Shown here piece after piece: positions 36,731 through 44,297 of a DNA stretch of 64,000 nt. A program made the position numbers and the translations under genes. Under the pieces are notes generated by a model, which searched no databases, was not told the DNA's origin, and saw only the letters and a program-made list of their open reading frames with translations. The stretch is taken from positions 1 to 64,000 of the forward strand of contig JBQTIA010000063.1 in the NCBI GenBank assembly GCA_052388455.1, in the 5' to 3' direction. This DNA comes from CAZSNH01 sp052388455. Lineage in GTDB: Bacteria; Pseudomonadota; Alphaproteobacteria; Rhizobiales; Hyphomicrobiaceae. Positions within the stretch are counted from its first letter, which is position 1, and every line of letters begins with the position of its first letter.

Positions 36731-37378
36731 TCAGGCCCCCTTCGCCCAGATCAGCACTTCGATGGGCGTCGGGTTGTAAGCGTTGCAGGGATTGTTGAGC
36801 TGGGGGCAGTTGGAGATGAGCACGACGATGTTCATCTCGGCGCGCAACTCGACGTATTTGCCCGGGCCCGAGAGCCCGTCCGCGAAGGTCAGCCCGCCGT
36901 CCGACGTCACCGGAACGTTCATGAAGAAATTGATGTTGTGGCCGATGTCGCGCTTGGTGAGCCCGAACCGCTCGTTCTCGGCGATGGCCAGCATGTAGCT
37001 GTCGCGGCAGGCGTGCATGGACTTCTTGTCGAGGGCGTAGCGCACCGTGTTGCTTTCCGTGGCGCAGGCGCCGCCGAGGGTGTCGTGGCGGCCGACGGTA
37101 TCGGCGGTGATGATCAGCATGGGGCGTCCAAGGTCGGACAGGATGACGGTCCCCGCGCCGAGATAGACGTTGCCCTGCTCGCGGAGAGTGTCGGTCGCCG
37201 AGTAGCGCTCGTGCGGGTCGTCGGCGTTGAAGAACAGCGTATCGGCGGCCTGGTTGCCCTCCACATCGACGATGCGAAGCGTTTCTCCGCCGCCGAGCGT
37301 GTGCATCCAGTAGGTGCCGGCGGGCACCGTATTGCGATAGGTGGCCGCGGTGGCCGAGAGCGGGCTTTCCTTGATCAT
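36731..37378 (-). CDS. DUF1989 protein, urea-amidolyase-associated protein 2 (carboxyguanidine deiminase subunit)
   Basis: 215 residues, cytoplasmic. The DUF1989 family pattern is visible: YWMHTLGGGETLRIVDVEGN, NADDPHERYSATDTLREQ and NINFFMNVPV. It is the UAAP2 type, found beside urea carboxylases. In guanidine-degrading bacteria two DUF1989 proteins form carboxyguanidine deiminase (CgdAB), which converts carboxyguanidine to allophanate and ammonia. It starts 12 bases after the UAAP1 stop and ends 5 bases before the carboxylase start. Which of CgdA or CgdB it corresponds to was not decided. Confidence 0.9.
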   Translation of the reverse strand: MIKESPLSATAATYRNTVPAGTYWMHTLGGGETLRIVDVEGNQAADTLFFNADDPHERYSATDTLREQGNVYLGAGTVILSDLGRPMLIITADTVGRHDTLGGACATESNTVRYALDKKSMHACRDSYMLAIAENERFGLTKRDIGHNINFFMNVPVTSDGGLTFADGLSGPGKYVELRAEMNIVVLISNCPQLNNPCNAYNPTPIEVLIWAKGA

Positions 37379-37390
37379 GGTCGGCTCCCT

Positions 37391-38110
37391 TTAGCAGCAG
37401 CCGATGTGGTGGACGCGGTTGTTCTCTAAGCCGCGGGTATTTTCCGGCGCGAACAGCCGGCAGGCATCGTCGTCTGGCGCGGGCTCACCCGCCGCAATTT
37501 CGAAGTGCACCGGCTTGCGCGGATAGCTGGGCGCCGGGTTCAGCGGATGCGGGCAGGTGTGGAGGAGGATGAGCGTGTCCATCTCGAACCGGAGCACGAC
37601 GCGCGCACCGGCGTGCGATGCTGCCGGATCGAAGGTCAGGCGGCCGGTCTCGTCAGCGGAGACTTTGCTGAACCAGTTGACGTTGGCGGCGAGGTCGCGC
37701 CGTCCGAGCCCGTATTTGGCGGCTTCGACGAGAAAGCTGTCGTGGCCGTTCTGCTGCCAGTCGTTGCGGTGGGTCTGGTAGCATGTCTCGCCCCATCGCG
37801 TGGCGACCTTGGCTTTGGAGGCGTTGCCGCACACCGTATCGTGCCAGCCGGCCGTATCCTCCACGATCGAGCAGAAGATGCGGCCCATGTCCGAATAGAG
37901 GCAGTGGCCGCGCGTCAGCTTGAATGTGTGCTGGCACTTGAGCGTATCGGGTGCGTTGTAGCGCTCGAGCAGGTTGGCGGGATTGTAGAACAGCATACCT
38001 GCGTTGGCACCGCCCTCGACGTCGGTCAGCGTCAGGTGCGCGTTGCGGCGCATGATGAACGACCAATGCTTGCCGCCCGGCAGGGTGTCCTCGTAAATGT
38101 CTCGGCTCAT
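37391..38110 (-). CDS. DUF1989 protein, urea-amidolyase-associated protein 1 (carboxyguanidine deiminase subunit)
   Basis: 239 residues from the ATG at 38110; the in-frame extension upstream is not conserved in character. The UAAP1 pattern includes EDTLPGGKHWSFIMRRNAHL, NPANLLERYNAPDTLKCQ and HPLNPAPSYPRKPV. Its cysteine-rich tail ends in HHIGCC, and many Cys/His residues (CGNASKAK, GETCYQTH) suggest metal binding. It would form the CgdAB deiminase with the next gene. A 131-base gap separates it from the ATPase gene upstream; the gap contains repeated GGGCCGTCCC-like words but no gene. Confidence 0.9.
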   Translation of the reverse strand: MSRDIYEDTLPGGKHWSFIMRRNAHLTLTDVEGGANAGMLFYNPANLLERYNAPDTLKCQHTFKLTRGHCLYSDMGRIFCSIVEDTAGWHDTVCGNASKAKVATRWGETCYQTHRNDWQQNGHDSFLVEAAKYGLGRRDLAANVNWFSKVSADETGRLTFDPAASHAGARVVLRFEMDTLILLHTCPHPLNPAPSYPRKPVHFEIAAGEPAPDDDACRLFAPENTRGLENNRVHHIGCC

Positions 38111-38241
38111 GCTCTTCGGCTCCCCGGGCGCGGGTCTCGAAGAGACCGGCGCTCCAATCGGTCCGGGCCGTCCCGGTGCTGTTGCGATCGGGCAGGGCCG
38201 TCCCCGTCCGGAGCGCAGGTGCGCTCGGTTTCTTAGCTCCT

Positions 38242-39021
38242 CTAGCCGTCCGACGCAGGTGCGCTGTGCAACCCGTGGCCGTTGATCGCCAGCGAGGATT
38301 TGCGCGGCCACACCTCGATGTCCTGTGCGATGGTCGCGCCGCAACGTGGCACTTCCTCCGGGCGGTTGCGACGGCGTTCCAGCGCGACGACACGCGTACC
38401 GAGCCGGAAGGCCTCCGATAGATCGTGGGTGACCATGACGACCGTCATGCCGCGATCATGCCACAGCGACTGCATCAGGGCGTGGATGTCGGCACGGATG
38501 CCCTGGTCCAGCGCTCCGAACGGCTCGTCGAGGAGCAGCACCTTCGGCTTTCGCATGATGGCCTGCGCCAGCGCGAGGCGCTGCTGCATTCCACCGGAGA
38601 GAGCCGCCGGGTACTTGGATTCATGGCCGGCGAGGCCGACGGCGGCGACCAGCGAACGGGCTTCGTCGATCGCGTGGCGTCGGGCCGCGCCGAACAGCCG
38701 GCCGATGCCTCGCGATCTCTCGAATTCGCGTCCGATGAGCACGTTGCCGAGCACGCTCAGGTGCGGAAACACCGAATAGCGCTGGAACACCACGCCGCGA
38801 TCGGCGTCGGGCTCGGGTCTCAGCGGTTTGCCGTCGACGAGGATGGCCCCGCGCGTCGGCCGCTCTCCTCCGAGCAGCATCCGGAGAAAAGTGGTCTTTC
38901 CGCAGCCGGAGGGTCCGACGAGGGCGACGAAGGCGCCCGCAGCAATTTCGAGCGAGATGTTTTCGAGCACGATGGTGTCACCGTACTCCTTCCACACCCG
39001 GTCGAAGACGATCTCGCTCAT
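38242..39021 (-). CDS. ABC transporter ATPase (guanidine-compound importer)
   Basis: 259 residues. Walker A GPSGCGKTTF, signature ALSGGMQQRLALAQA, Walker B VLLLDEPFGALD and H-loop VMVTHDLSEA are all present. The closest-looking families are nitrate/sulfonate/taurine importers (NrtCD/SsuB/TauB). It overlaps the permease stop by 4 bases. As part of the guanidine-riboswitch operon it most likely powers uptake of guanidine or a related compound; substrate is inferred from context only. Confidence 0.93.
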   Translation of the reverse strand: MSEIVFDRVWKEYGDTIVLENISLEIAAGAFVALVGPSGCGKTTFLRMLLGGERPTRGAILVDGKPLRPEPDADRGVVFQRYSVFPHLSVLGNVLIGREFERSRGIGRLFGAARRHAIDEARSLVAAVGLAGHESKYPAALSGGMQQRLALAQAIMRKPKVLLLDEPFGALDQGIRADIHALMQSLWHDRGMTVVMVTHDLSEAFRLGTRVVALERRRNRPEEVPRCGATIAQDIEVWPRKSSLAINGHGLHSAPASDG

Positions 39022-39836
39022 TGGGCCCTCGCCGCCGCGAACCAGGGGAAGGCGCTGCGCTGGAGCGCTTTCAGGATCGCATCCATGAGGAAGGCCAGGA
39101 GCGTGATCCAGACGACATAAGGAATGATCACGTCCATCGCGAGATAGCGGCGCACGAGGAAGATGCGGTAGCCGAGGCCGGCGTCGGCGGCGACCGCTTC
39201 AGCAGCGATCACGAACAGCCAGGCGGGGCCGAGTTCGAGCCGCAGGGCATCGATCAGGCGCGGCACGATCTGCGGAACCACGATGCGCAGCGCTATCTGA
39301 GGCGTCGAGGCGCCGAGCGTCTGCGCCTTGATGATCTGCTCCGGCGGGATGTCCTGCACGCGCAAGGCCACGTCGCGGGTCAGCTTCAAGGCCGTGCCGA
39401 TGACGACGAGTGCGATTTTCGAGGCTTCGCCGAGACCCATGACGATGAACAGGATCGGCAGCAGCGCGAGCGGCGGCACCATCGAGGCGACGGCGACGAT
39501 GGGTCCGAGGGTGGTGTTGGCGAGCGGCAGCAGGCCGATGGCAACGCCGGCGGTCAGGGCGATCGCGGTCGAGATGGCGAGGGCGATGAGGATGCGGGAC
39601 AAGGTTGCCGCCGTATCGGTCCAGAAGAGATAGTCGCCGCTACGGGGGTCGGGAATGAACGCATACTGCTTCACGGCCTCGAACATGGTCGGGAGGCTCG
39701 GCAGCACCTTGTCGTTGGGATTGTCTGCGAGGCGCAGGTGCGAGCCGATCATATAGGCGACGAGCACCAGGACGAACGGCAGCGCCGCGAGGACGATCGT
39801 CCCCGCCCGCCCCGTCCTGATGTTGATCGCCCGCAT
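39018..39836 (-). CDS. ABC transporter permease (SsuC/TauC type)
   Basis: 272 residues with six predicted membrane helices. The EAA-like coupling loop reads AQTLGASTPQIALRIVVPQIVPRL, characteristic of BPD-type permeases. It lies between the binding-protein gene (121 bases upstream, with a strong hairpin in the gap) and the ATPase gene, which it overlaps by 4 bases. Confidence 0.93.
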   Translation of the reverse strand: MRAINIRTGRAGTIVLAALPFVLVLVAYMIGSHLRLADNPNDKVLPSLPTMFEAVKQYAFIPDPRSGDYLFWTDTAATLSRILIALAISTAIALTAGVAIGLLPLANTTLGPIVAVASMVPPLALLPILFIVMGLGEASKIALVVIGTALKLTRDVALRVQDIPPEQIIKAQTLGASTPQIALRIVVPQIVPRLIDALRLELGPAWLFVIAAEAVAADAGLGYRIFLVRRYLAMDVIIPYVVWITLLAFLMDAILKALQRSAFPWFAAARAQ

Positions 39837-39880
39837 GCCTCAGTGTCCTTGCCTTCTGATTTTCGTTGCACTCTCATTCG

Positions 39881-39910
39881 GCGTCATGGCCGCGAAGGCG
39901 GCCATGACGC
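39881..39910. repeat. Perfect 13-bp intercistronic hairpin
   Basis: GCGTCATGGCCGC (39881-39893) pairs exactly with GCGGCCATGACGC (39898-39910) around GAAG. It lies between the stop of the binding-protein gene and the start of the permease gene. Hairpins here commonly protect the upstream message or cause partial termination, so that binding protein is made in excess over membrane components. Function is inferred; the structure is seen. Confidence 0.75.
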
Positions 39911-39957
39911 ATATTTGCGGGCTGTTGCGTTCAAGGCGCCGGTGTTGCGACTTAGGT

Positions 39958-41016
39958 TCACAACTTCCCGTCGGCGGCCATTTGCATGAAGGTCGCGTTG
40001 TAGCGCAGCTTCACGGCCTTGGCGTCGCCGAACACGCTCTTATCTGGGAACTCGATGCCGATGGCCCCCGCCGACTTGGCGTCCTTGCCGAGCAGCGCCT
40101 TGTCGAAGAGGAAGCTCGAAACCTTCTCGGAGACGGTTTTGAGTTCGGCTCCAGTGGTGAAGGCAACCGCGTCCCTGGGGTCCGCGAAGAGCTTGGTCGT
40201 GGCGAGCTGCTCCTCGAAGCCGGCGAGATCGGTGCCCGACGCTTTGGCCATCGCCTCCTTGGCGGCCGTGCCGTCGCCGAGCGCCTTCATGGTGTCGTAC
40301 CAGATGCCGGCCAGCGCCTTGGCGAACGCGGGGTTGTCTTTCACCACATCGGTGTTGGCGACCATGAGATCGATGATCTCGCCGGGAATTTGCGAGCTGT
40401 CGAACACCTTCTTGGCGTCGGGGGATTCGAGAATGGTCGAGACGATCGGCTTCCAGGTCACGACCGCCGTCACGTCGGAGGTTTTGTAGGCGCCCGCCAT
40501 GTCGGCGTCGGATGTATTGACGACCTTGACGTCCTTCTCGGCAAGCTGAACGCTTTCGAGTGCGCGGGCGAGGAGGTAGTGCGAGACGGAGAATTCGACG
40601 AGGTTGATCGTCTGCCCCTTGATGGCGGCGAGCGAGTCATTCCCTTTGAGAATCACGGCGTCGTTGCCGTTCGAGAAATCGCCGACGATGACGGCGGTCG
40701 TGTCGACGCCGCCGGCGGCGGGGATCGAGAGCGCGTCCATGTTGGTGACGGTCACCGCGTCGAAGGCGCCGGCGGTGTACTGGTTGATCGATTCCACATA
40801 ATCGTTGAACTGTTTGACTTCGATTCCGATGCCGTATTTGTCGGCCCACTTCTTGACGATGCCGGTATCGGCGGCATAGCCCCACGGCATCCAGCCGACG
40901 TAGATCGACCACGCGACCTTGAAGTCCTTCTTGGCGGCGGCTTCGGCGCCGGCCGGCACCAGGGCCAGCGCGAGAAGGGCCGCTAGGCCGAGGGCGTGGA
41001 ACGGACGTCTCGTCAT
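39958..41016 (-). CDS. ABC transporter substrate-binding protein (NrtA/SsuA/TauA type)
   Basis: 352 residues. The chosen ATG has AGGAG 6 bases upstream; another ATG two codons earlier is too close to that site. A signal peptide (RPFHALGLAALLALALVPA) precedes a mature type II binding protein with FKVAWSIYVGWMPWGYA and INLVEFSVSHYLLARAL. It is the first gene after the guanidine-I riboswitch and probably binds guanidine or an alkyl/acyl guanidine in the periplasm. The leader between riboswitch and start is about 122 bases. Confidence 0.93.
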   Translation of the reverse strand: MTRRPFHALGLAALLALALVPAGAEAAAKKDFKVAWSIYVGWMPWGYAADTGIVKKWADKYGIGIEVKQFNDYVESINQYTAGAFDAVTVTNMDALSIPAAGGVDTTAVIVGDFSNGNDAVILKGNDSLAAIKGQTINLVEFSVSHYLLARALESVQLAEKDVKVVNTSDADMAGAYKTSDVTAVVTWKPIVSTILESPDAKKVFDSSQIPGEIIDLMVANTDVVKDNPAFAKALAGIWYDTMKALGDGTAAKEAMAKASGTDLAGFEEQLATTKLFADPRDAVAFTTGAELKTVSEKVSSFLFDKALLGKDAKSAGAIGIEFPDKSVFGDAKAVKLRYNATFMQMAADGKL

Positions 41017-41138
41017 GATCATCTCCTGTTGCCTTCGACGATGGCCGAATGAGCCGGGGAGACTTCGGAGATCGGTATCGAGCGGCACGCAGGACGCGAG
41101 GAAGCCGTCCGCCCGAATGCCGGAGCATCACGCGGCTG

Positions 41139-41247
41139 AGCTCTCCCGGGCTTTTGTCCCGCCGTGGCTCCCGCGGGCGGCATTGCCCGGCGGGTAGCGC
41201 CTCTCTCGGACCAGCGCTGCAATGAGCGCAGCCGGAACCCTAGAGGC
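41139..41247 (-). promoter_or_regulatory. Guanidine-I (ykkC) riboswitch
   Basis: Read on the minus strand, three conserved blocks of the ykkC class appear in order: CTAGGGTTCCGG (41243-41232), CTGGTCCGAGAGA (41214-41202) and GGCGGGACAAAAGCCCGGGA (from 41163). CTCT at the 5' side pairs with AGAG at the 3' side as P1, and the hairpins between the blocks are present. The class binds guanidinium and switches on downstream genes. A good -10 (TATAAT, 41253-41248) is directly upstream but would start transcription very near the aptamer's 5' edge, so the true promoter is not settled. No intrinsic terminator with a U-run is visible in the 122-base leader, so control may act on translation or through Rho. 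Confidence 0.93.
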
Positions 41248-41400
41248 ATTATAATGGTGTTAACTGCACGCCGCGTGCCAGACCGAAAGGTCCTGGAAAC
41301 AGGGGGCTCAGCCTGCGTCGTGGCGCGGCAAGCGCGTAAACTTCAGGCGACGTGCGCAGGGATTGAGCAAAATGTTCCGACCAACGGGTGGTCGAGCGCG

Positions 41401-43008
41401 TCAGCGCGGGCGGCGCACCAGCGCATTGATCGCATCGAGCGTGCTCTGCTTGAAGTTGCCGTCGATGGCACCGGTATAATAGCCGCCCTGAGCCAGCTTC
41501 TGCTGCAGCGCCTTGCGGAAGTCGCGGCTCCAGCCGCGGTTGTGCTGGACCATCTGCTGGTAGGAAAACGGATAGCGGCCTTCGAGCGCCTGATAGATCA
41601 GCTCGGCGGCGGCCGCCGGGTCGCGCGCGGTGCCGCGCCCTTCTTCGTGCATGACTGCGAGATTGTGCATCGCCGTCAGGTCGTTGAGCTGCACGGCCTT
41701 GCGGTACCAGAGCATGGCTGCCGCATCGTCCTTGGCCACGCCGCGCCCGTGGTAGTACATCAGCCCGAGATTGCGCATGCCGTTGGGATCGCCCGCATCG
41801 GCGGCGCGCTTGTACCACTGCACCGCCTGCAGGTAGTCCGTCGCAAGGCCCCCACTGCCGGCGAACATGCTGCCGAGCGCCACCATGGCCGGCGTATGGT
41901 TCTGTTCGGCGGCCTTCTTCAGCGAGGAGAGCGCTTCAAGCGGGTCTTTCGGCACAACGTCGCCGACGAGATACATCAGCCCCATGATGTAGTGGGCGCG
42001 GGTGTTGCCGGCGTCGGCGGCCTTCCGCACCCAGCGAGCCGCTTCCTGCCCATCCTTGATGGTTCCGGAGCCGGTCGCCAGCGCCTCGCCGAACTGGACC
42101 ATGCCGGTGGTGTCTCCCGCCTGGGCCGCCCGCTTGTACCAGTTGACCGCCTCGCTCTCGTCGCGCGCGACGCCGACGCCTTTGCTGTAGAGCCGCCCGA
42201 GCAGGTTCATAGCCGGCACGCTGCCGGCCTCGCCGTTCTTGCGCAGAGCCTGGAGGTAGGCGGAGCCGTCGTCGCCGACGCGAAACACGGTCAGGGCCAG
42301 CGAGGTGCCGGGCGCAAGAGAGCGGATCGTCTGGGCGAACTGCTCGTGGTCGACGACCGGCGTGCCGTCGCGGGCCTGGATGACGTCGCCGAACCGGAGG
42401 CCGGACTGGGCGGCGGGACTGCCCGGCATCGTTTCCAGAACGAAGGCGCCGCCCGGTTTGTCGAGCCCGAGTGTCTTGGCCAGTGCCGGATCGGATACGC
42501 CGTCGAACACCGCGCCGAGGCTCGCTGTTGCGGGGTCCTTGGCGGATGCACCGAGCACGACCTGGACCTGCAGTGTCTTGCCGCTCATGCGCGGACTGCC
42601 CCCCTGCGGTGGCAGGAAGGACGGGGACGGCGTCGTCGGCTGCGTCGGGGTCGGCGTTGGGGCCGGTGTCGGAGACGGCAGCGGCAATACGACCTCGGGC
42701 TTGGTCAGAGCCGGTTCAGCCGGGGCGGGCTGAGGTGTGGGCACAGCCGGCTCGGGAGCTGTCGGAGGGGCATCCGGTGCGGAGGGCGGCTCCCAGTAAA
42801 AATCGCGTCCGGCACCGGCGACCTGCCGTCCAGGTGCCGCGCTCACTTGCGGCTCTGGCGTGGCATCTGCCTCGCTGGCCGAGACGGCATGACGGGGTGA
42901 AGCGGCGGCCGTGCCCAGACCGGATGCGGAATGCGCCGTAGCGCATAAACATGCCGTCAGAGCGAAGCAACCGAGGCTCCGGCTTGTTTTGACCGTCGGC
43001 CACGACAT
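41401..43008 (-). CDS. Secreted protein with PDZ domain and Sel1-like repeats
   Basis: 535 residues. A signal peptide is followed by a Pro/Thr-rich linker to about residue 140. A PDZ domain covers roughly 190-260 (GAFVLETMPGSPAAQSGLRF, GDVIQARDGTPVVD). Six or so Sel1-like repeats follow (AMNLLGRLYSKGVGVARDES, GMRNLGLMYYHGRGVAKDDA and similar) to about 470. The C-terminal ~60 residues resemble peptidoglycan-binding-like helices (GGYYTGAIDGNFKQSTLDAI). The combination suggests a periplasmic scaffold or envelope-stress partner. Function is unknown. Confidence 0.82.
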   Translation of the reverse strand: MSWPTVKTSRSLGCFALTACLCATAHSASGLGTAAASPRHAVSASEADATPEPQVSAAPGRQVAGAGRDFYWEPPSAPDAPPTAPEPAVPTPQPAPAEPALTKPEVVLPLPSPTPAPTPTPTQPTTPSPSFLPPQGGSPRMSGKTLQVQVVLGASAKDPATASLGAVFDGVSDPALAKTLGLDKPGGAFVLETMPGSPAAQSGLRFGDVIQARDGTPVVDHEQFAQTIRSLAPGTSLALTVFRVGDDGSAYLQALRKNGEAGSVPAMNLLGRLYSKGVGVARDESEAVNWYKRAAQAGDTTGMVQFGEALATGSGTIKDGQEAARWVRKAADAGNTRAHYIMGLMYLVGDVVPKDPLEALSSLKKAAEQNHTPAMVALGSMFAGSGGLATDYLQAVQWYKRAADAGDPNGMRNLGLMYYHGRGVAKDDAAAMLWYRKAVQLNDLTAMHNLAVMHEEGRGTARDPAAAAELIYQALEGRYPFSYQQMVQHNRGWSRDFRKALQQKLAQGGYYTGAIDGNFKQSTLDAINALVRRPR

Positions 43009-43155
43009 GAGCGAACCCCGAAGCACGAAAGACCGCGCGAACCTATCGCCGCCGGGGCGCACATTCAACCTGCGGAACTGGACATGCCGAACACGACCTG
43101 CGGAAATGGGCCGGCCGGGTCGCCACTGGAGGACCGGCCCACACTCGTCTCGCTC

Positions 43156-44091
43156 CTACGCGGAGGCCGGCTTCCACTCGCCGACCGGCGTCTGGCAGAA
43201 GATCACGGTGTTGGAACTCTTCTCGCCTTCGGGCTGCTTGGCGCTGACCTCGGCTGTGGCCGTGGTGCCGTCCGCGGTCTTCTCCTTGCTGGACGTCTTG
43301 CCCTTGGCGGCGGGCTTGATCTGGAATTCCGTCACCACCTTGCGGCACTTGGTGTCGGGGGCGATCTCGCTGATGCGCAGTGTATCGGTCGCGCTGAGCA
43401 GCTTGACCTGAGGCAGATCGACGATCTTCGTGTCCGATGTGCCGGTCGCCGCCGGGGCCTCTCCGCTGGCGAGCTTCGTATCGGTGGGAGTGGTCTGCTG
43501 ATCCGGTTGCGGCTCCGGCGCCGATTGTGGTCCGGCCTCACGCTCGGGCGCGCGCGCCGTCGCGTCCTGGGTCGTGTCGGCCGACTTGCCGGACGCCGGC
43601 ACCGGGTCCTCGATCAAGGCAGCGGTCAGCGTGAAGGCCGGATCGTCCTTGAAATCGATCGCCTTCTGCGACGGCTCGGCAATGATCGTCACCGATTTCT
43701 CGCCCGATTTGTCTTTGATCTCATAGGTGTCGACGACGCGGGAATCGGGATCCTTCTCGACGACGACCTTGGCGCGCTTGGTCGCTTCGGCCTGATGGCG
43801 GGGCGACAGGCGATGCAGGATGGCCGGACCAATCACCAGCACCGGCAGGATTCCGTAGCGCTTCCTGAGGTTCCAGCCGAGCCGTACGGGCAGCCGGACC
43901 ACGGGTCGGATGACGGTCCTCAAGATGCGGTCGGGCCGGACGGCCTTCAGGACCCTGACCGGCGCCCGTACGATTTTTTTCGGGACGCGGAGGATCCGCT
44001 TGATGCCGAGCCTGGCATCGACGGGCTCGGGGGGGACCGTGGCGAGAACGAAAGCCGATGCGATCAGCACCGTGATCGTGCGCATGAACAT
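43156..44091 (-). CDS. Secreted or membrane protein of unknown function, Arg/Val-rich N terminus
   Basis: 311 residues. A signal peptide (MRTITVLIASAFVLATV) is followed by a strongly basic Val/Arg stretch (RVPKKIVRAPVRVLKAV) and a second hydrophobic segment (GILPVLVIGPAIL). A charged region and a Thr/Ala/Pro-rich linker lead to a C-terminal ~100 residues with two Cys (DTKCRKVVTEFQIK, NTVIFCQTPVGEW) that may form a disulphide. No family is recognised. Same strand as the PDZ/Sel1 gene downstream (147 bases), so possibly one transcript. Confidence 0.65.
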   Translation of the reverse strand: MFMRTITVLIASAFVLATVPPEPVDARLGIKRILRVPKKIVRAPVRVLKAVRPDRILRTVIRPVVRLPVRLGWNLRKRYGILPVLVIGPAILHRLSPRHQAEATKRAKVVVEKDPDSRVVDTYEIKDKSGEKSVTIIAEPSQKAIDFKDDPAFTLTAALIEDPVPASGKSADTTQDATARAPEREAGPQSAPEPQPDQQTTPTDTKLASGEAPAATGTSDTKIVDLPQVKLLSATDTLRISEIAPDTKCRKVVTEFQIKPAAKGKTSSKEKTADGTTATAEVSAKQPEGEKSSNTVIFCQTPVGEWKPASA

Positions 44092-44174
44092 ATGAAGCCT
44101 CCCGAACGCGTGTGTGAAGGCGATGGGGCAAGAGAATATTTTGACATTAGATCAACTTCGCCGGACCGGAAAGT

Positions 44175-44194
44175 CCCAATTAGGTTCACGGCCT
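44175..44194 (-). repeat. Solitary end related to the 7323-7488 element
   Basis: CCCAATTAGG-TT-CACGGCCT matches the complement of the first 20 bases of the MITE-like element at 18 of 20 positions, the only difference being TT for AC. No matching second end is found nearby. It lies between divergent genes. It may be a degraded remnant or the target of the same transposase. Confidence 0.55.
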
Positions 44195-44297
44195 TAGTCT
44201 TTGCCTACCGCTAAACATCGATCGCAGCGGGTCTGGTCGCCGGCCGGGCGATGGGGTAGCTTCGATGCATTCGTGTCGGGACCGACAGGGGTGCTGC

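Noticed and set aside
34926..36779. 617-codon plus-strand frame opposite the carboxylase gene
   Set aside because: Antisense to the biotin carboxylase domain; no start signal or family.
41248..41253. TATAAT as the definite promoter of the guanidine operon
   Set aside because: The start would fall at or inside the 5' edge of the aptamer and no -35 at proper spacing was found, so it is mentioned but not called.
41164..42900. 578-codon plus-strand frame across the riboswitch and PDZ/Sel1 gene
   Set aside because: It crosses the riboswitch and is antisense to a gene with clear repeats.
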